64,000 nucleotides of DNA from an uncultured Candidatus Pelagibacter sp. (GCA_905618915.1 CAJQTI010000002.1:1-64000), one strand, 5' to 3'; shown: positions 25,755 to 35,236, numbered from the stretch's first letter. Program-made: numbers and translations. The notes: generated by a model not told the origin, from the sequence alone.

Positions 25755-26930
25755 CTATTCTATTATATTAAAGTCAGATTTATATTTATCAGTAATAGTT
25801 AGACCTAATCCGGGTTTATTATCATCTAAATCTATAAATCCATTTTCAGGTACTGGGTCACCATCAAAAATATAATAAAATAATTCATTGCCAACCTCAA
25901 CATCGTGAACAGGAAAAAATTCTGACAAAGGACAATTCAAACTTGACATTGTCAAATGATAATTATGCATTTGACCTGCATGAGGGACTACCGGGATTTG
26001 ATAGGCTTCTGCTAAAGCATTAATTTTATGGGCAGCCGTAATACCACCAACTCTATTAGTATCATATTGAATATAACTTAACGCTTTTAAATCAAGTAAC
26101 TGTCTAAATCCTAATAAGCTAAACTCATGTTCGCCACCTGAAATTGGAATAGCATTCATGTTATTCAGCTCTGCATAGCCATGGATATCATCAGCTATTA
26201 CCGGTTCTTCTAACCATCTAGGGTTAAATTTTATTAATCGTGGAATCATTCTTTTGGTATAATCTAAGTTCCAACCCATATAGCAATCCATCATAAGGTC
26301 TGTATCTTCACCTATAACTTCACGAAGTGCCTCAACTAATTGAATATTTTTTTTCATTCCTTCAGCACCATCTTTAGGGCCCCAACCAAATCTCATTTTA
26401 AACATTGTAAAACCTTGCGACTTGTATAGCTCGGCTTCCTTCTGTAGATCTTTTAACGGTTGGCTATAAAGTTTAGAAGCATAAACAGGTATCTTTTCTT
26501 TAGTCCTTCCACCTAATAATTTAAATACTGGTTGTTTTAAAAGTTTTCCTATTAGATCCCAAATTGCAATATCAATAGCTGAAATTGCAATCATACCAAT
26601 TCCTTTTCTTCCCCAAGCATGGGTTCTTCGATACATCTTTTCCCAGATATAATTGTAATCAAATGGACTTTCACCAATTACTAAGGGTTTTAAATAAGTA
26701 TCAATTGTTTTTTTAGTAACTTGAGGTGCCAGCGCCGCGTTGCCAATTCCTATAGTTCCATCTTCTGTTTCAATTTCACATACTAGCCACTCATGAAACC
26801 TAAAAGATCCCATTGCATCTGATTTTTCATACAATACATCAGAAGCGTTAGTACAAAAATTACCTTGAGGAGGTACAGTTTTACCTTTCCACTGATAGAC
26901 GGTAGTTTTAATATTTTTAATTTTGCTCAT
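25755..26930 (-). CDS. Enolase-superfamily sugar-acid dehydratase (L-rhamnonate dehydratase-like)
   Basis: A 391-residue mandelate-racemase/enolase family protein. The barrel shows [11 protein letters not shown] near residue 180, metal ligands Asp in MMDCYMGW, Glu in RWLEEPV and Glu in ISGGEHEF, and the base His in [11 protein letters not shown]. The RFGWGPKDG phrase is characteristic of L-rhamnonate dehydratase, which removes water from acid sugars to give 2-keto-3-deoxy acids. Its start overlaps the end of the PdxA-like gene by 14 bases, so the two are co-translated. A related 6-deoxy or C5 aldonate could be the true substrate. Confidence 0.82.
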   Translation of the reverse strand: MSKIKNIKTTVYQWKGKTVPPQGNFCTNASDVLYEKSDAMGSFRFHEWLVCEIETEDGTIGIGNAALAPQVTKKTIDTYLKPLVIGESPFDYNYIWEKMYRRTHAWGRKGIGMIAISAIDIAIWDLIGKLLKQPVFKLLGGRTKEKIPVYASKLYSQPLKDLQKEAELYKSQGFTMFKMRFGWGPKDGAEGMKKNIQLVEALREVIGEDTDLMMDCYMGWNLDYTKRMIPRLIKFNPRWLEEPVIADDIHGYAELNNMNAIPISGGEHEFSLLGFRQLLDLKALSYIQYDTNRVGGITAAHKINALAEAYQIPVVPHAGQMHNYHLTMSSLNCPLSEFFPVHDVEVGNELFYYIFDGDPVPENGFIDLDDNKPGLGLTITDKYKSDFNIIE

Positions 26931-27921
26931 TTGATCTATTTTCTGCCATTGTTAATGCAATTTTGAAAGAATTTAAAGTAGGTTCTAGATTAGCCTTATT
27001 TTTTCCAGCTATATCAAAGGCAGTTCCATGAGCAGGAGTTGTAATAGGTACTGGTAATCCACCTTGAACAGTAACACCCCTGTCAAAACCAAACGCTTTT
27101 AAGCCTGATTGTAAAGCGTCATGGTACATTCCAACAATGCAGTCGTGATTCTTATTTTTAAAAGCAGTAATAAAAGAAGTATCACAAGGAAGAGGGCCAT
27201 CAGCATTAATACCCAAGCTTTTAGCTAACTCGATAGCTGGAATAATTTCATCTTTTTCTTCAGTACCAAATTCTGCATGTGGGTTAAGAGCTTGAACAGC
27301 AACTCTAGGATTTTTAACACCATTAAGTATCATCGCTTCATTAATTAATTTAATCGGTTTAATAATTTTTTCTTTTTTAATATGTGAAGGAACCTCACTA
27401 ATAGGTATATGCGAAGTAACTCGAGCAGTCCAAAAATTATCCACAACATTAAATTCACAAAAAAAATTTTTTACTTCTAATTTTTCAGCCATTAAATGAA
27501 GTTCGTCAGAGAATTTGTTACCTCCTAGTTTTAAACTTGTTTTATTAAAGGGACCAAAGTTAATTGCATCAATTTTATTTTCTTTTGCTAAATCTAATGC
27601 TAAATTTAAAGCTGATAAAACACTTTCACCTGACTCTTTAGAACATTCTGATAATTTATAGTTATGATTTTTACCATTAGAAATATCTAAAAAGAATTTA
27701 TTTCCATCTTCAAAATTAATTTGTTCAAAATTTTCCACAAATTTTAAATTTTGAGATTTTCCAGAAATTTTATTTCCTTGTTCTAAAATATTTTTTTCAC
27801 CTATCACAACTATGTTTGCTTTATTAGTAATTTCTTCTGATAGTAATTTAGTGACCAATTCAGGGCCAATCCCTGATGGATCCCCTAATAGTATCGCTAT
27901 ATTAATTTTATTTTTAGTCAT
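26917..27921 (-). CDS. PdxA/PdxA2-family NAD-dependent 4-phospho-acid dehydrogenase
   Basis: The 334-residue protein matches the PdxA family: [15 protein letters not shown] at the N-terminus, the metal-binding histidines in [17 protein letters not shown] and [14 protein letters not shown], and [14 protein letters not shown] at the C-terminus. PdxA oxidises 4-phosphohydroxy-L-threonine in vitamin B6 synthesis, while the PdxA2 branch acts on 4-phospho-D-erythronate or D-threonate derivatives in catabolism. Coupling to an acid-sugar dehydratase and a divergent tripartite tricarboxylate transporter favours a catabolic role. No DUF1537 kinase, the usual PdxA2 partner, was seen in the window. Confidence 0.82.
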   Translation of the reverse strand: MTKNKINIAILLGDPSGIGPELVTKLLSEEITNKANIVVIGEKNILEQGNKISGKSQNLKFVENFEQINFEDGNKFFLDISNGKNHNYKLSECSKESGESVLSALNLALDLAKENKIDAINFGPFNKTSLKLGGNKFSDELHLMAEKLEVKNFFCEFNVVDNFWTARVTSHIPISEVPSHIKKEKIIKPIKLINEAMILNGVKNPRVAVQALNPHAEFGTEEKDEIIPAIELAKSLGINADGPLPCDTSFITAFKNKNHDCIVGMYHDALQSGLKAFGFDRGVTVQGGLPVPITTPAHGTAFDIAGKNKANLEPTLNSFKIALTMAENRSNEQN

Positions 27922-27989
27922 TATTTTCTTAAACTTTGTAGCAGACTATGTTTAAATATTTAAATATAAATTAACAATAGAGGAAAATA

Positions 27990-28961
27990 ATGAAAAAAAC
28001 ATTTAAAGCTTTTTTAGTTGCTGCTTTTGTAGTAACTGAATTTTTTGTGATTGCATTACCTTTAGTAACTACATCTGCAAAAGCAGATGGTGCTATCCAA
28101 GCAATTACGCATGCTGGTTTTGGTGGTGGTACAGATGTTACTACTAGAATGATGCTTTTAAGAGCTAGAAGAGTTCTTAAACAAGATATGCAGTTAGTTA
28201 ATAAAAAAGGTGGTGGTGGAGCAGTATCTATGGATTACATGATGTCACTTCCTGCTGATGGTCAACACACTTTAACTTGGACTACTGGTCACGCTGTTTC
28301 TATGGCACTAGGTAAAACAAAAGTTAAATTAAGTGATATGCAACCTTTGGCAAGAGGAACTGATGATCCTCAATTATTTGTTGTAAACTGTAAAGCTGAC
28401 ATTAAAGACGCTAAAAAATTTATTAGTGTTCAAAAATCAAAATCACTTAAATATGGAACAACTCATACAGGTGGAATTGACGATGTAAGTGCAATTGCTT
28501 TTACAAAAAAAGGTGGATTAAAAGATCCTACAATCGTTGCATACAAAGGTGTTGCACCAATTAAAACAAACTTAATCAAAGGAGATATTGATGTGGGTGT
28601 TTTAAATTTAGGTGAAGCATTAACAGAGATTAACGAGGGAACATTGTGTGTTTCTGTAGTTCTTGCAAACGAAAGAATGGCTAAAATTGGGGATTCTCCA
28701 ACAGCTAAAGAGTTGGGAATACCAGTTTCTTTATCTACTGTTAGAGGATTTGTAACTAAAAAAGGCGCTCCTGCCGCAAGAGTTAAAGAGCTTGAAGCTG
28801 GAATGATGAAAGCTATGGGGCATAACTATTACAAAAATTTCTTAACTGAAATTGGTCTTGATGACACTAGTGTAGTTGGTGCTGATGAGTGGGGTAAGCA
28901 AATGGAAGAAATGCTTAAAGAAATGACTGCTCAGTTAAAAGCTTTAGGTTACCTTAATTAA
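27990..28961 (+). CDS. tctC: Tripartite tricarboxylate transporter binding protein (TctC/Bug family)
   Basis: A 323-residue periplasmic binding protein of the Bug/TctC family. The signal peptide has a basic start (MKKTFK), hydrophobic core and probable cleavage in SAKADG. The mature protein has THAGFGGGTDVTTRMM, the family GGGxD loop that binds a ligand carboxylate, GGGGAVSMDYM and a C-terminal region with VRGFVTKKGAPAARVKEL. It delivers a carboxylated substrate to TctAB. A good Shine-Dalgarno (AGAGGAAA) precedes it. The adjacent acid-sugar dehydratase operon suggests an aldonate or similar acid as cargo. Confidence 0.88.
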   Translation: MKKTFKAFLVAAFVVTEFFVIALPLVTTSAKADGAIQAITHAGFGGGTDVTTRMMLLRARRVLKQDMQLVNKKGGGGAVSMDYMMSLPADGQHTLTWTTGHAVSMALGKTKVKLSDMQPLARGTDDPQLFVVNCKADIKDAKKFISVQKSKSLKYGTTHTGGIDDVSAIAFTKKGGLKDPTIVAYKGVAPIKTNLIKGDIDVGVLNLGEALTEINEGTLCVSVVLANERMAKIGDSPTAKELGIPVSLSTVRGFVTKKGAPAARVKELEAGMMKAMGHNYYKNFLTEIGLDDTSVVGADEWGKQMEEMLKEMTAQLKALGYLN

Positions 28962-28969
28962 TTAAAAGC

Positions 28970-28998
28970 AGTACATTTTTTGATATGAATAATGTACT
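28970..28998 (+). promoter_or_regulatory. Hairpin around the tctB start codon
   Basis: The inverted repeat AGTACATT (28970-28977) and AATGTACT (28991-28998) flanks a 13-base loop that contains the called tctB ATG at 28985. It lies immediately before the terminator-like stem at 29003-29040. The pair could form an RNA control element limiting tctB expression. Confidence 0.5.
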
Positions 28999-29494
28999 TA
29001 AGAAAAAAAGGGCGAACAAAAGTAGTTTGCCCTTTTTTTTAAAAAGCTCTTTTAAAGTATCTTTTATAATAATATTAATTTCACTAATTTTATTAATAAC
29101 AACATTTACATTTGATGCAGTACCACCGATTTTAAATAGAGGTATTCAGCCTGCTACATTTCCTAAAGCATTATTAGTCTTAATAATTTTTTTAACATCA
29201 GTTGTTTTTTATTTATCAATTAAAACACCTTGGAAAAAAGAAAGTAAATTACCAAAGTCATTTTTTATAACATTAATGGCTTTTATTTTATTTTTAGTCA
29301 TTGCAAAAACATTAGATTTTTTCTTAGCTATTGCAGTCTTTTCAGCTTTAGTTTCTTATTATTGGGGAGAAAAAAGAATAATTTATCTTTTGATTGTAAG
29401 TATATTATTTCCAATAATTGTATTTATATTTTTTGAAACATTTTTAGGCTTAAGATTTCCACCAGGAATAATTACTAATATTTATTATAATTAA
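28985..29494 (+). CDS. tctB: Tripartite tricarboxylate transporter small membrane subunit TctB
   Basis: The 169-residue protein has four hydrophobic segments, the first starting near residue 27 (VSFIIILISLILLITTFTF), the usual TctB topology and length. It contains the TctB-like start of the periplasmic loop FPKALLVLIIFL after the first segment. It forms the membrane complex with TctA, whose gene starts one base after the tctB stop. The start is uncertain: codons 7-19 are part of a strong terminator hairpin and the called ATG lies in a hairpin loop. No alternative ATG precedes the first membrane segment, though an in-frame TTG lies at 29027. Confidence 0.8.
   Translation: MNNVLKKKRANKSSLPFFLKSSFKVSFIIILISLILLITTFTFDAVPPILNRGIQPATFPKALLVLIIFLTSVVFYLSIKTPWKKESKLPKSFFITLMAFILFLVIAKTLDFFLAIAVFSALVSYYWGEKRIIYLLIVSILFPIIVFIFFETFLGLRFPPGIITNIYYN
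29003..29040 (+). terminator. Intrinsic terminator inside the tctB reading frame
   Basis: A 15-base-pair stem (left arm AAAAAAAGGGCGAAC, 7-base loop, right arm GTTTGCCC plus T-run) with a single G-U pair forms a textbook terminator. It lies 41 bases after the tctC stop and overlaps the first 20 codons of tctB. It would end most transcripts after tctC and make tctBA expression depend on readthrough. Confidence 0.85.
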
Positions 29495-29495
29495 T

Positions 29496-30980
29496 ATGGA
29501 AAATTTATCTTATATGTTAGCTCCTCTATTTAGCTCTAAGCTATTAATAGTTTTATTTTTTGGGACTTTGTTTGGATTAATTTTAGGAGTATTACCTGGG
29601 TTGGGTCCGACAACTGGCGGTGCATTAATTTTACCTTTTACAATGACACTTGATCCACTTTCAGCAATCGTACTTCTGACAGCAATTTATTGTGCAGGAA
29701 CATATGGTGGAGCAATTACTGCAATATTAATTAATACACCAGGAACACCTGCCGCCGCCGCCACATGTCTTGATGGATATCCATTGGCACAAAAAGGAGA
29801 AGCAGGAAGGGCATTAGGTATGGCAACCGTTTCTAGTACAATTGGAGGAATTTTTAGTGTTATTATTCTTGTCTTCTTTGCACCTTTACTAGCAAAACTT
29901 GCTTATGAATTTGGTCAACCAGAATATTTTGCTCTAGCAATATTTGGCTTAACTATGCTTGCATCAATTGGTGAAGGTAGCCCAGTTAAAAATTTGATTG
30001 CAGCAGCATTTGGTATTTTGATTTCAACTGTTGGAAAAGATTTTATGACTTCAATAGATAGATTTACATATGGTATTAATGAATTATCAGAAGGTATTGG
30101 TTTTATCCCAGTAGTAGTTGGGTTATTTGCAATTAGTGAAATGTTAACTCAGTCAACTATGTTAGACCAAGTATTTAAAAGAGTTGCTTTAAAAGCTGTA
30201 AAATTACCATCACTAAAAGATTATAAATTAACTTGGAAAACAATCCTTAGGTCTTCAGGAATAGGTTCGTTTATCGGTGTGCTTCCCGCAGAAGGAGGAA
30301 CGGTTGCTTCTTTAATTGGATATTCAGAAGCTAAACGTTGGTCAAAAACCCCAGAAGAATTCGGAAAGGGATCTATTGAAGGAATTGCTGGAGCAGAAGC
30401 TGCAAATAACGCTGCAACTGGAGGCGCAATGGTCCCAACATTAGCATTAGGAATTCCTGGTAGTGCAACAACTGCAGTGATCTTAACGGGTCTAATAATT
30501 CATGGAGTAAGACCAGGCCCAGAGCTATTTAGAGAACAGCCAGAGTTTTTGTATGGAATTTTTGGATCAATGCTGATTGCAAATATATTATTTTTTATTT
30601 TTGGTTTTTTTGGAGCTAAACTTTTTGCTAGAATTACTTTGGTACCAAATAAGATTTTATGGCCAATGATTTTTGCACTTTCAGTTTGTGGAACCTACTC
30701 TTTAAGTCAATCTATTACGGATGTTTGGATAATGTTATTCTTTGGTGTTGTGGGTTTTTTTATGAGAAGATATGGTTTTTCTGTAGTACCAGTTATTATA
30801 GGGTTGATTTTAGGAGAGTTAGTTGAGGGAACTTTAAGACAATCTCTAGTAATATTTGATGGCAATTGGTTAATGTTTTTAACAAGACCAATAGCCTTAA
30901 CATTTTTTACATTAGCAATTATTGCTTTGCTTTTTCCATTATTTAAGAAAAAAAAAATAACTAAATTAAAAAAAAATTAA
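29496..30980 (+). CDS. tctA: Tripartite tricarboxylate transporter large membrane subunit TctA
   Basis: The 494-residue polytopic membrane protein has about 12 hydrophobic segments. TctA signatures are GLILGVLPGLGPTTGGALILPF near residue 27, TYGGAITAILINTPGTPAAAAT near residue 70 and the second repeat GGAMVPTLALGIPGSATTAVIL near residue 312. It is the ion-coupled permease for the carboxylate captured by TctC. The stop is followed by a 147-base gap with only weak structure before the convergent hydroxylase gene. Confidence 0.94.
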   Translation: MENLSYMLAPLFSSKLLIVLFFGTLFGLILGVLPGLGPTTGGALILPFTMTLDPLSAIVLLTAIYCAGTYGGAITAILINTPGTPAAAATCLDGYPLAQKGEAGRALGMATVSSTIGGIFSVIILVFFAPLLAKLAYEFGQPEYFALAIFGLTMLASIGEGSPVKNLIAAAFGILISTVGKDFMTSIDRFTYGINELSEGIGFIPVVVGLFAISEMLTQSTMLDQVFKRVALKAVKLPSLKDYKLTWKTILRSSGIGSFIGVLPAEGGTVASLIGYSEAKRWSKTPEEFGKGSIEGIAGAEAANNAATGGAMVPTLALGIPGSATTAVILTGLIIHGVRPGPELFREQPEFLYGIFGSMLIANILFFIFGFFGAKLFARITLVPNKILWPMIFALSVCGTYSLSQSITDVWIMLFFGVVGFFMRRYGFSVVPVIIGLILGELVEGTLRQSLVIFDGNWLMFLTRPIALTFFTLAIIALLFPLFKKKKITKLKKN

Positions 30981-31078
30981 GATAAAAAGTCAGCCATACG
31001 AATTATTGTAATCTAAAAAAAAGAAAAGCGATATTAACTAGTGAAGCACGGAGTTTTTGGGTTAGCTATTACAAAAAA

Positions 31079-31111
31079 GTTATTACATTTAAATAACAAC
31101 TTAACTTTTTT
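31079..31111 (+). terminator. Weak hairpin with T-run downstream of tctA
   Basis: GTTATT (31079-31084) pairs with AATAAC (31092-31097) and is followed by a T-run. The stem is short and AT-rich, so termination of tctA here is only possible. Confidence 0.35.
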
Positions 31112-31127
31112 CATAACTTTTCAAATC

Positions 31128-32135
31128 TTATAAATAGTGTGCTTTATCTTTAATTCGCACCATCACGTCTTTTGTTGCTTCTTCAGACCCATCATGAAAG
31201 GTACCCATTAGTTTATCTAAGAAACTCGTGTTGCCTCCTGAATAATTACATTCAAAATATTTATGATGCACATAATGATTATAATCTCCTGTTGGAAGTG
31301 ATGCACCATTTTTAAAAGTCATTTTTTCATATCCAGTATGACCTGGTGTTGGTGCTAGTCCTGCATGAAAGACGTGATACATCGCTACTAGTGGATGAGA
31401 TGGTATTATCCAATGAATAAGAACACCTGAAAAATAAAGTATATGTTCTATTGGATGCATAGACAGGCCAGACCAAGCACCTGTATTCGTATTACGATGA
31501 TGTACTTTGTGTGAAATTTTGTACAACGGACCCCAGTGCAACAATCTATGTGTTAAATAAAAATGTGCATCTCTAATAAAAGGTACAAGAAAGAATAAAA
31601 TACAACAATAAACTGGGTATATTTCCCAACTAACATATGGAATTATTTGATTTGCAAATGCCCAGAAAGTAATGACTTCATACGCTGTCCACAAAGGTAC
31701 ACCACTGCAAAAAGTATAAAATAGATTATCCTTAGTTTGGTCATTAAATAAAAATGTTGGATTATTTGTTTCTAAAGGTCTTGGATTATATTTAAAAGAA
31801 GTTCCTTGATTTTTCAGTCGTAAATGAAAAAACCCAGTCCAAACTAATAAAATACCTGCATTTCTAAAAAATATAAACGCTATCCAACTTACTTCTAGTG
31901 TTTTCATTGTTTCTAATGAAGGTGTAAGAAAAAAATATGTTGCAACTGTTATTAATCCAAAAATAAATGTCCAAGGAAACATCATTCCTGGATATTTAAA
32001 ATAATACTTAAATAATTTTATGGGTTTAAATGGAATTACATAAGGTGGATTAACAGCTATAGTCCCAAAAGGCTTCCAATGACCTCTTTTATTCCTAGTA
32101 CCAAAATTTTCATCGTTTAATTTATCTTCACTCAT
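31128..32135 (-). CDS. Sterol desaturase / fatty acid hydroxylase family membrane diiron enzyme
   Basis: A 335-residue integral membrane protein with several hydrophobic segments and the eight-histidine pattern of the fatty-acid hydroxylase superfamily: HFYLTHRLLH, then HKVHHRN, then MHPIEH and, further on, HYVHHKYFECNYSG. Members insert oxygen into C-H bonds of lipids, sterols or carotenoids using a diiron centre. It is the last gene of the Rieske-led operon (34841 to 31128) and probably takes electrons from the Rieske protein. The substrate is unknown; classic sterol synthesis genes are absent here. Confidence 0.84.
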   Translation of the reverse strand: MSEDKLNDENFGTRNKRGHWKPFGTIAVNPPYVIPFKPIKLFKYYFKYPGMMFPWTFIFGLITVATYFFLTPSLETMKTLEVSWIAFIFFRNAGILLVWTGFFHLRLKNQGTSFKYNPRPLETNNPTFLFNDQTKDNLFYTFCSGVPLWTAYEVITFWAFANQIIPYVSWEIYPVYCCILFFLVPFIRDAHFYLTHRLLHWGPLYKISHKVHHRNTNTGAWSGLSMHPIEHILYFSGVLIHWIIPSHPLVAMYHVFHAGLAPTPGHTGYEKMTFKNGASLPTGDYNHYVHHKYFECNYSGGNTSFLDKLMGTFHDGSEEATKDVMVRIKDKAHYL

Positions 32136-32138
32136 TTG

Positions 32139-32969
32139 TTAAAATTTTTTTTCTAAATTATTTAAAAAAGTATCTAATTCTTTTTCATCAATTTCAACAA
32201 TATTTTTCTTATCTGGAAAAATCCCTTCTTGAACATCGTTATAAAACTCTTGAAAAGCATTCACTCTTTCTACTTGTAATCTTTCAAATTCTTGTGAAAA
32301 ATTTCTATAAGATTTTGCATGTCTAGGCACATGACCAGTTGTTGTTCCTAAAATGTCGCAGGCAAACAAATATTGAACATCGCAACCTGAGCCACTTCCT
32401 AATGAAAGAATTGTTGTATCAATTTTTTTTGAAATTGCTGAAGCAACTTGATGTGGCACACATTCCATTTCAATTGCAACAGCACCAGCATCTTGAAACC
32501 TTAAACAGTCTTCATAAACTTTAAGAGCATCATCAGAGTTTTTTCCTACAGCTTTAAAACCACCAGTCCAAGTTGTTCGTTGAGGAATTAACCCCACATG
32601 ACCTAAACATGGAATACCTTCTTCGTATAATGATTTTAAAATTTCAATTCGGTGACAGTAGAACATATCAAAATCATGCTCCAACATTTTAAAGGCTAAT
32701 TTTTTTGCTTCATCAAGTGTTGGCCAAAGAGTATCTGGAGCTCCATAATGCATAAAAGCATTAGGTGCTGCTTTTCGAATATTTAACACTTCCTCAAAAC
32801 TAGCATGATCATGTGGATTATTGTATTTTCCACCTGCTCCTGTACCTACCATTTCAATTCCCACTTGATCAGCTGCAAGTGCTTCTTCTTTATTTTTTAC
32901 AAGTATTAAAGTGAGTTGTTTTTTCCCTTTTAAACTCTTTAAATCTTTTACTGTAATTTTTTTTGTCAT
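32139..32969 (-). CDS. PanB-like (ketopantoate hydroxymethyltransferase family) protein, altered active site
   Basis: A 276-residue TIM-barrel protein recognisable as PanB family from GHVGLIPQRTTWTGGFKAVGK near residue 122, AVAIEMECVPHQVA near 157 with the catalytic Glu, and GSGSGCDVQYLFACDILG near 190. The Mg-binding Asp of the VGDS motif is replaced (MVGTGAGG), and the second Asp and the Lys of the PanB metal/substrate site are not visible. It lies between a membrane hydroxylase and a desaturase gene. It may perform a related aldol or retro-aldol reaction, or another PEP-mutase-superfamily reaction, on an oxidised product. Ordinary ketopantoate synthesis seems unlikely. Confidence 0.78.
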   Translation of the reverse strand: MTKKITVKDLKSLKGKKQLTLILVKNKEEALAADQVGIEMVGTGAGGKYNNPHDHASFEEVLNIRKAAPNAFMHYGAPDTLWPTLDEAKKLAFKMLEHDFDMFYCHRIEILKSLYEEGIPCLGHVGLIPQRTTWTGGFKAVGKNSDDALKVYEDCLRFQDAGAVAIEMECVPHQVASAISKKIDTTILSLGSGSGCDVQYLFACDILGTTTGHVPRHAKSYRNFSQEFERLQVERVNAFQEFYNDVQEGIFPDKKNIVEIDEKELDTFLNNLEKKF

Positions 32970-32972
32970 TGA

Positions 32973-33989
32973 TTAATTATTTACATCTGGAACTTCAACA
33001 TCTACAAAATAATCCTTGTCTTTGGATTGTTTTAAAATAGCTGGAATAATAGATTTATATGCCTGAAATATACCTTTATAGGGTTTTGGCATTTGACCTT
33101 CTACTTCCTCATGAAATCTTTTTAAATTATGACATGGAACTTTTGGGAAGATATGATGTTCAATATGATATTCCATGTGAGAATATAAAAAACTAAAAAA
33201 TGGATTCATTATTACTGTACGCGTACTTTTACGATGATCTTTAACATTATCAGCTAAGCCAGCATGCTGTGTCATGGTGCAGATCATTAAAATAGTATTA
33301 CCATAAAATGGTGGTAACATTATCATAATTACAGGAAGCCACGATTGCAGGTAGACTGAAGTAGCGACAACCAAAAGCCACAGTAGAACATATATACGAG
33401 ACATATTAATGACATTCTTAACTTCGTTTTCAGGGACAGTAATTTTTACAACTGGAGACATAATACCTAATGAATGTTTAATAATTTCAAAATGAGTAAA
33501 ATGCATTACTTTTTGAATATTAAATAACGGACCTAAAGGTAAGAAATTCAAAAAAAATCTTATAGGTTCTGTTGGTCTGGGGCTATTATTTTCATAATCA
33601 TAAACTTCTTTATGAGTGAAAATTGTATACGTGTGGTGGTGAAAATGACTCCACTTCCATCTAACGGACTCAAAGCCTCCAAGAAAAGATGTAATTTCAT
33701 AAAAAATTTTATTTAATCGCCTTGATCTAAAATATGTCTCATGATTTGTTTCATGGTTTACACTTATAGTTTTACAATAAAAGATATTTCCATAAAGCAA
33801 TAAAGCGGGGATAGACCACCATGTGCCCCATGAAATAACACAAAGATATCCTGAAAATAGTAATGCTATGCCAAATATAGAAATATCAATGATACCTTTA
33901 ACATCAGATCTTTTAGATAGGTCCTTAAGAACTTTTTTGTCAATTTTGGGTTTGTACCAACTATTTAGATCAACTTCTCCAGCAAACAT
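32973..33989 (-). CDS. Fatty acid desaturase family membrane oxygenase
   Basis: The 338-residue membrane protein has the three histidine boxes of the desaturase family: NHETNHETYF (H79, H83), HFHHHTYT (residues 115-122) and YHIEHHIFP near residue 270, separated by two pairs of hydrophobic segments. The family uses a diiron centre to desaturate or hydroxylate alkyl groups with O2 and ferredoxin. The gene is flanked by two PanB-like genes with 3- and 4-base gaps, in the operon led by the Rieske gene. A second, similar enzyme is encoded at 36918. Substrate unknown; it need not be a fatty acid. Confidence 0.87.
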   Translation of the reverse strand: MFAGEVDLNSWYKPKIDKKVLKDLSKRSDVKGIIDISIFGIALLFSGYLCVISWGTWWSIPALLLYGNIFYCKTISVNHETNHETYFRSRRLNKIFYEITSFLGGFESVRWKWSHFHHHTYTIFTHKEVYDYENNSPRPTEPIRFFLNFLPLGPLFNIQKVMHFTHFEIIKHSLGIMSPVVKITVPENEVKNVINMSRIYVLLWLLVVATSVYLQSWLPVIMIMLPPFYGNTILMICTMTQHAGLADNVKDHRKSTRTVIMNPFFSFLYSHMEYHIEHHIFPKVPCHNLKRFHEEVEGQMPKPYKGIFQAYKSIIPAILKQSKDKDYFVDVEVPDVNN

Positions 33990-33993
33990 ATAT

Positions 33994-34821
33994 CTATAAT
34001 TTTTCTGAGAGTTTTAAAAAGTTTTCAAACTCTTTATCATCAATACCAACAGTAATTTTAGGATCATTAAAATTTTTGTTAATAGTATCTTCATGAAATT
34101 CCCTAAAAGCATTAACTCTTTCAGCTTGAAGTTTAGCAAATTCTTTTTTGAAATCTCTATAAATTCTTGCATGTCTAGGGGTATGGCCTTCAGTGTAGCC
34201 CAGCACATCATTAGCAAACAAATACTGCCCATCACACCCTGATCCACTTCCCATAGAAAGCGTCATTATATTTACTTTTTTAGATATTACCTCAGCAACT
34301 TTAGGAGGAACAACTTCTAATTCTACACCAATGACCCCAGCTTCTTGTAATTCTATTGTATTTTGCAAAATTTTCATCGCTGTATCAGCTGTTTTTCCTT
34401 GAGCTTTAAAACCACCTATCCATGTAGCAATGCCTGGAACTAAACCAACATGACCATTAATAGGAATAAATTCATCTCTTAAAGCTCTAATCCATTTATA
34501 GCTCCAATTACCTCCGTAAACAACATCGGCTCCTACATCTAAATATTTATGACATAATTTCATTGCTTCATACTCTGAAGCTATTCGTACGGCACCACCT
34601 GATTGCATAAAGCATGTTGGAGCAGCTTCCCGAATTCTTTTTAATTCATCGAATGAGTTATAAATTCCATATTGAGGAGCGTCATGAGAAGTGCAAATCA
34701 TATCAATACCAGCTTCTTCTGCAGCTGCAGCTTCTTCAGCATTATGAACAAACATAACACTTAATTGTCTTTTACCCTTACACTGCAAATAATCGTGAAC
34801 TGTTAGTTTTTTTCTAGTCAT
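33994..34821 (-). CDS. PanB-like protein, second paralog with altered active site
   Basis: A 275-residue paralog of the protein at 32139. It keeps GHVGLVPGIATWIGGFKAQGK, GVELEVVPPKVA with the catalytic-Glu position, GSGSGCDGQYLFANDVLG and HTPRHARIYRDF. As in its paralog the PanB VGDS position is changed (MICTSHDA) and the second metal Asp and the Lys are not seen (FMQSGG, VVYGGNW). The shared replacements show that both form a PanB-like subfamily with changed chemistry. They might work as one heteromer or on successive intermediates. The gene follows the Rieske gene by 19 bases. Confidence 0.78.
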   Translation of the reverse strand: MTRKKLTVHDYLQCKGKRQLSVMFVHNAEEAAAAEEAGIDMICTSHDAPQYGIYNSFDELKRIREAAPTCFMQSGGAVRIASEYEAMKLCHKYLDVGADVVYGGNWSYKWIRALRDEFIPINGHVGLVPGIATWIGGFKAQGKTADTAMKILQNTIELQEAGVIGVELEVVPPKVAEVISKKVNIMTLSMGSGSGCDGQYLFANDVLGYTEGHTPRHARIYRDFKKEFAKLQAERVNAFREFHEDTINKNFNDPKITVGIDDKEFENFLKLSEKL

Positions 34822-34840
34822 TAATATTTCTTAATTATAG

Positions 34841-35164
34841 TTAAGATATCTTAATATAAACCTTATCATTTTCAACTTTTATTGGATAAGTTTTTAAATC
34901 CTTACAAGCAGGGGGGCTTATAGCTTCTCCAGATTTAATGTTAAATATACCTTGATGCATTGGGCATTCAATTTCTCCATCCACAACTATACCATCTTCT
35001 AAGTGAACCGCCTCATGAGTGCAAACTCCATCAGTTGCATAAAATCCATCTTCCAGTTTGTAGATGCAGTAAGTTTTGTCTTTATGATCAAACCTAAGAA
35101 TATCTTCGACATCCATATTATCTGTTTCACCTACATGTTGCCAATTTTCGTTTTCAATTACCAT
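34841..35164 (-). CDS. Rieske-type 2Fe-2S ferredoxin
   Basis: The 107-residue soluble protein has the Rieske motifs CTH (C48, H50) and CPMH (C67, H70) at the usual 16-residue spacing, as in ferredoxin components of multicomponent oxygenases. It has no signal peptide or membrane anchor. It is the first gene of the five-gene operon with PanB-like, desaturase, PanB-like and hydroxylase genes, and the promoter region is shared with the divergent HxlR regulator. It most likely passes electrons from the ferredoxin reductase at 35640 to the membrane oxygenases. Confidence 0.92.
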   Translation of the reverse strand: MVIENENWQHVGETDNMDVEDILRFDHKDKTYCIYKLEDGFYATDGVCTHEAVHLEDGIVVDGEIECPMHQGIFNIKSGEAISPPACKDLKTYPIKVENDKVYIKIS

Positions 35165-35236
35165 ATAATTTAATTTAGTTAGTATTTTTATATTAAATTT
35201 TATACATTTTTTTTTAGTAAAATAAAATTTTAAATG

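Noticed and set aside
34014-34247. Minus-strand ORF of 77 residues inside the PanB-like gene
   Set aside because: It is an out-of-frame shadow of 33994-34821; no family features and no own ribosome site.
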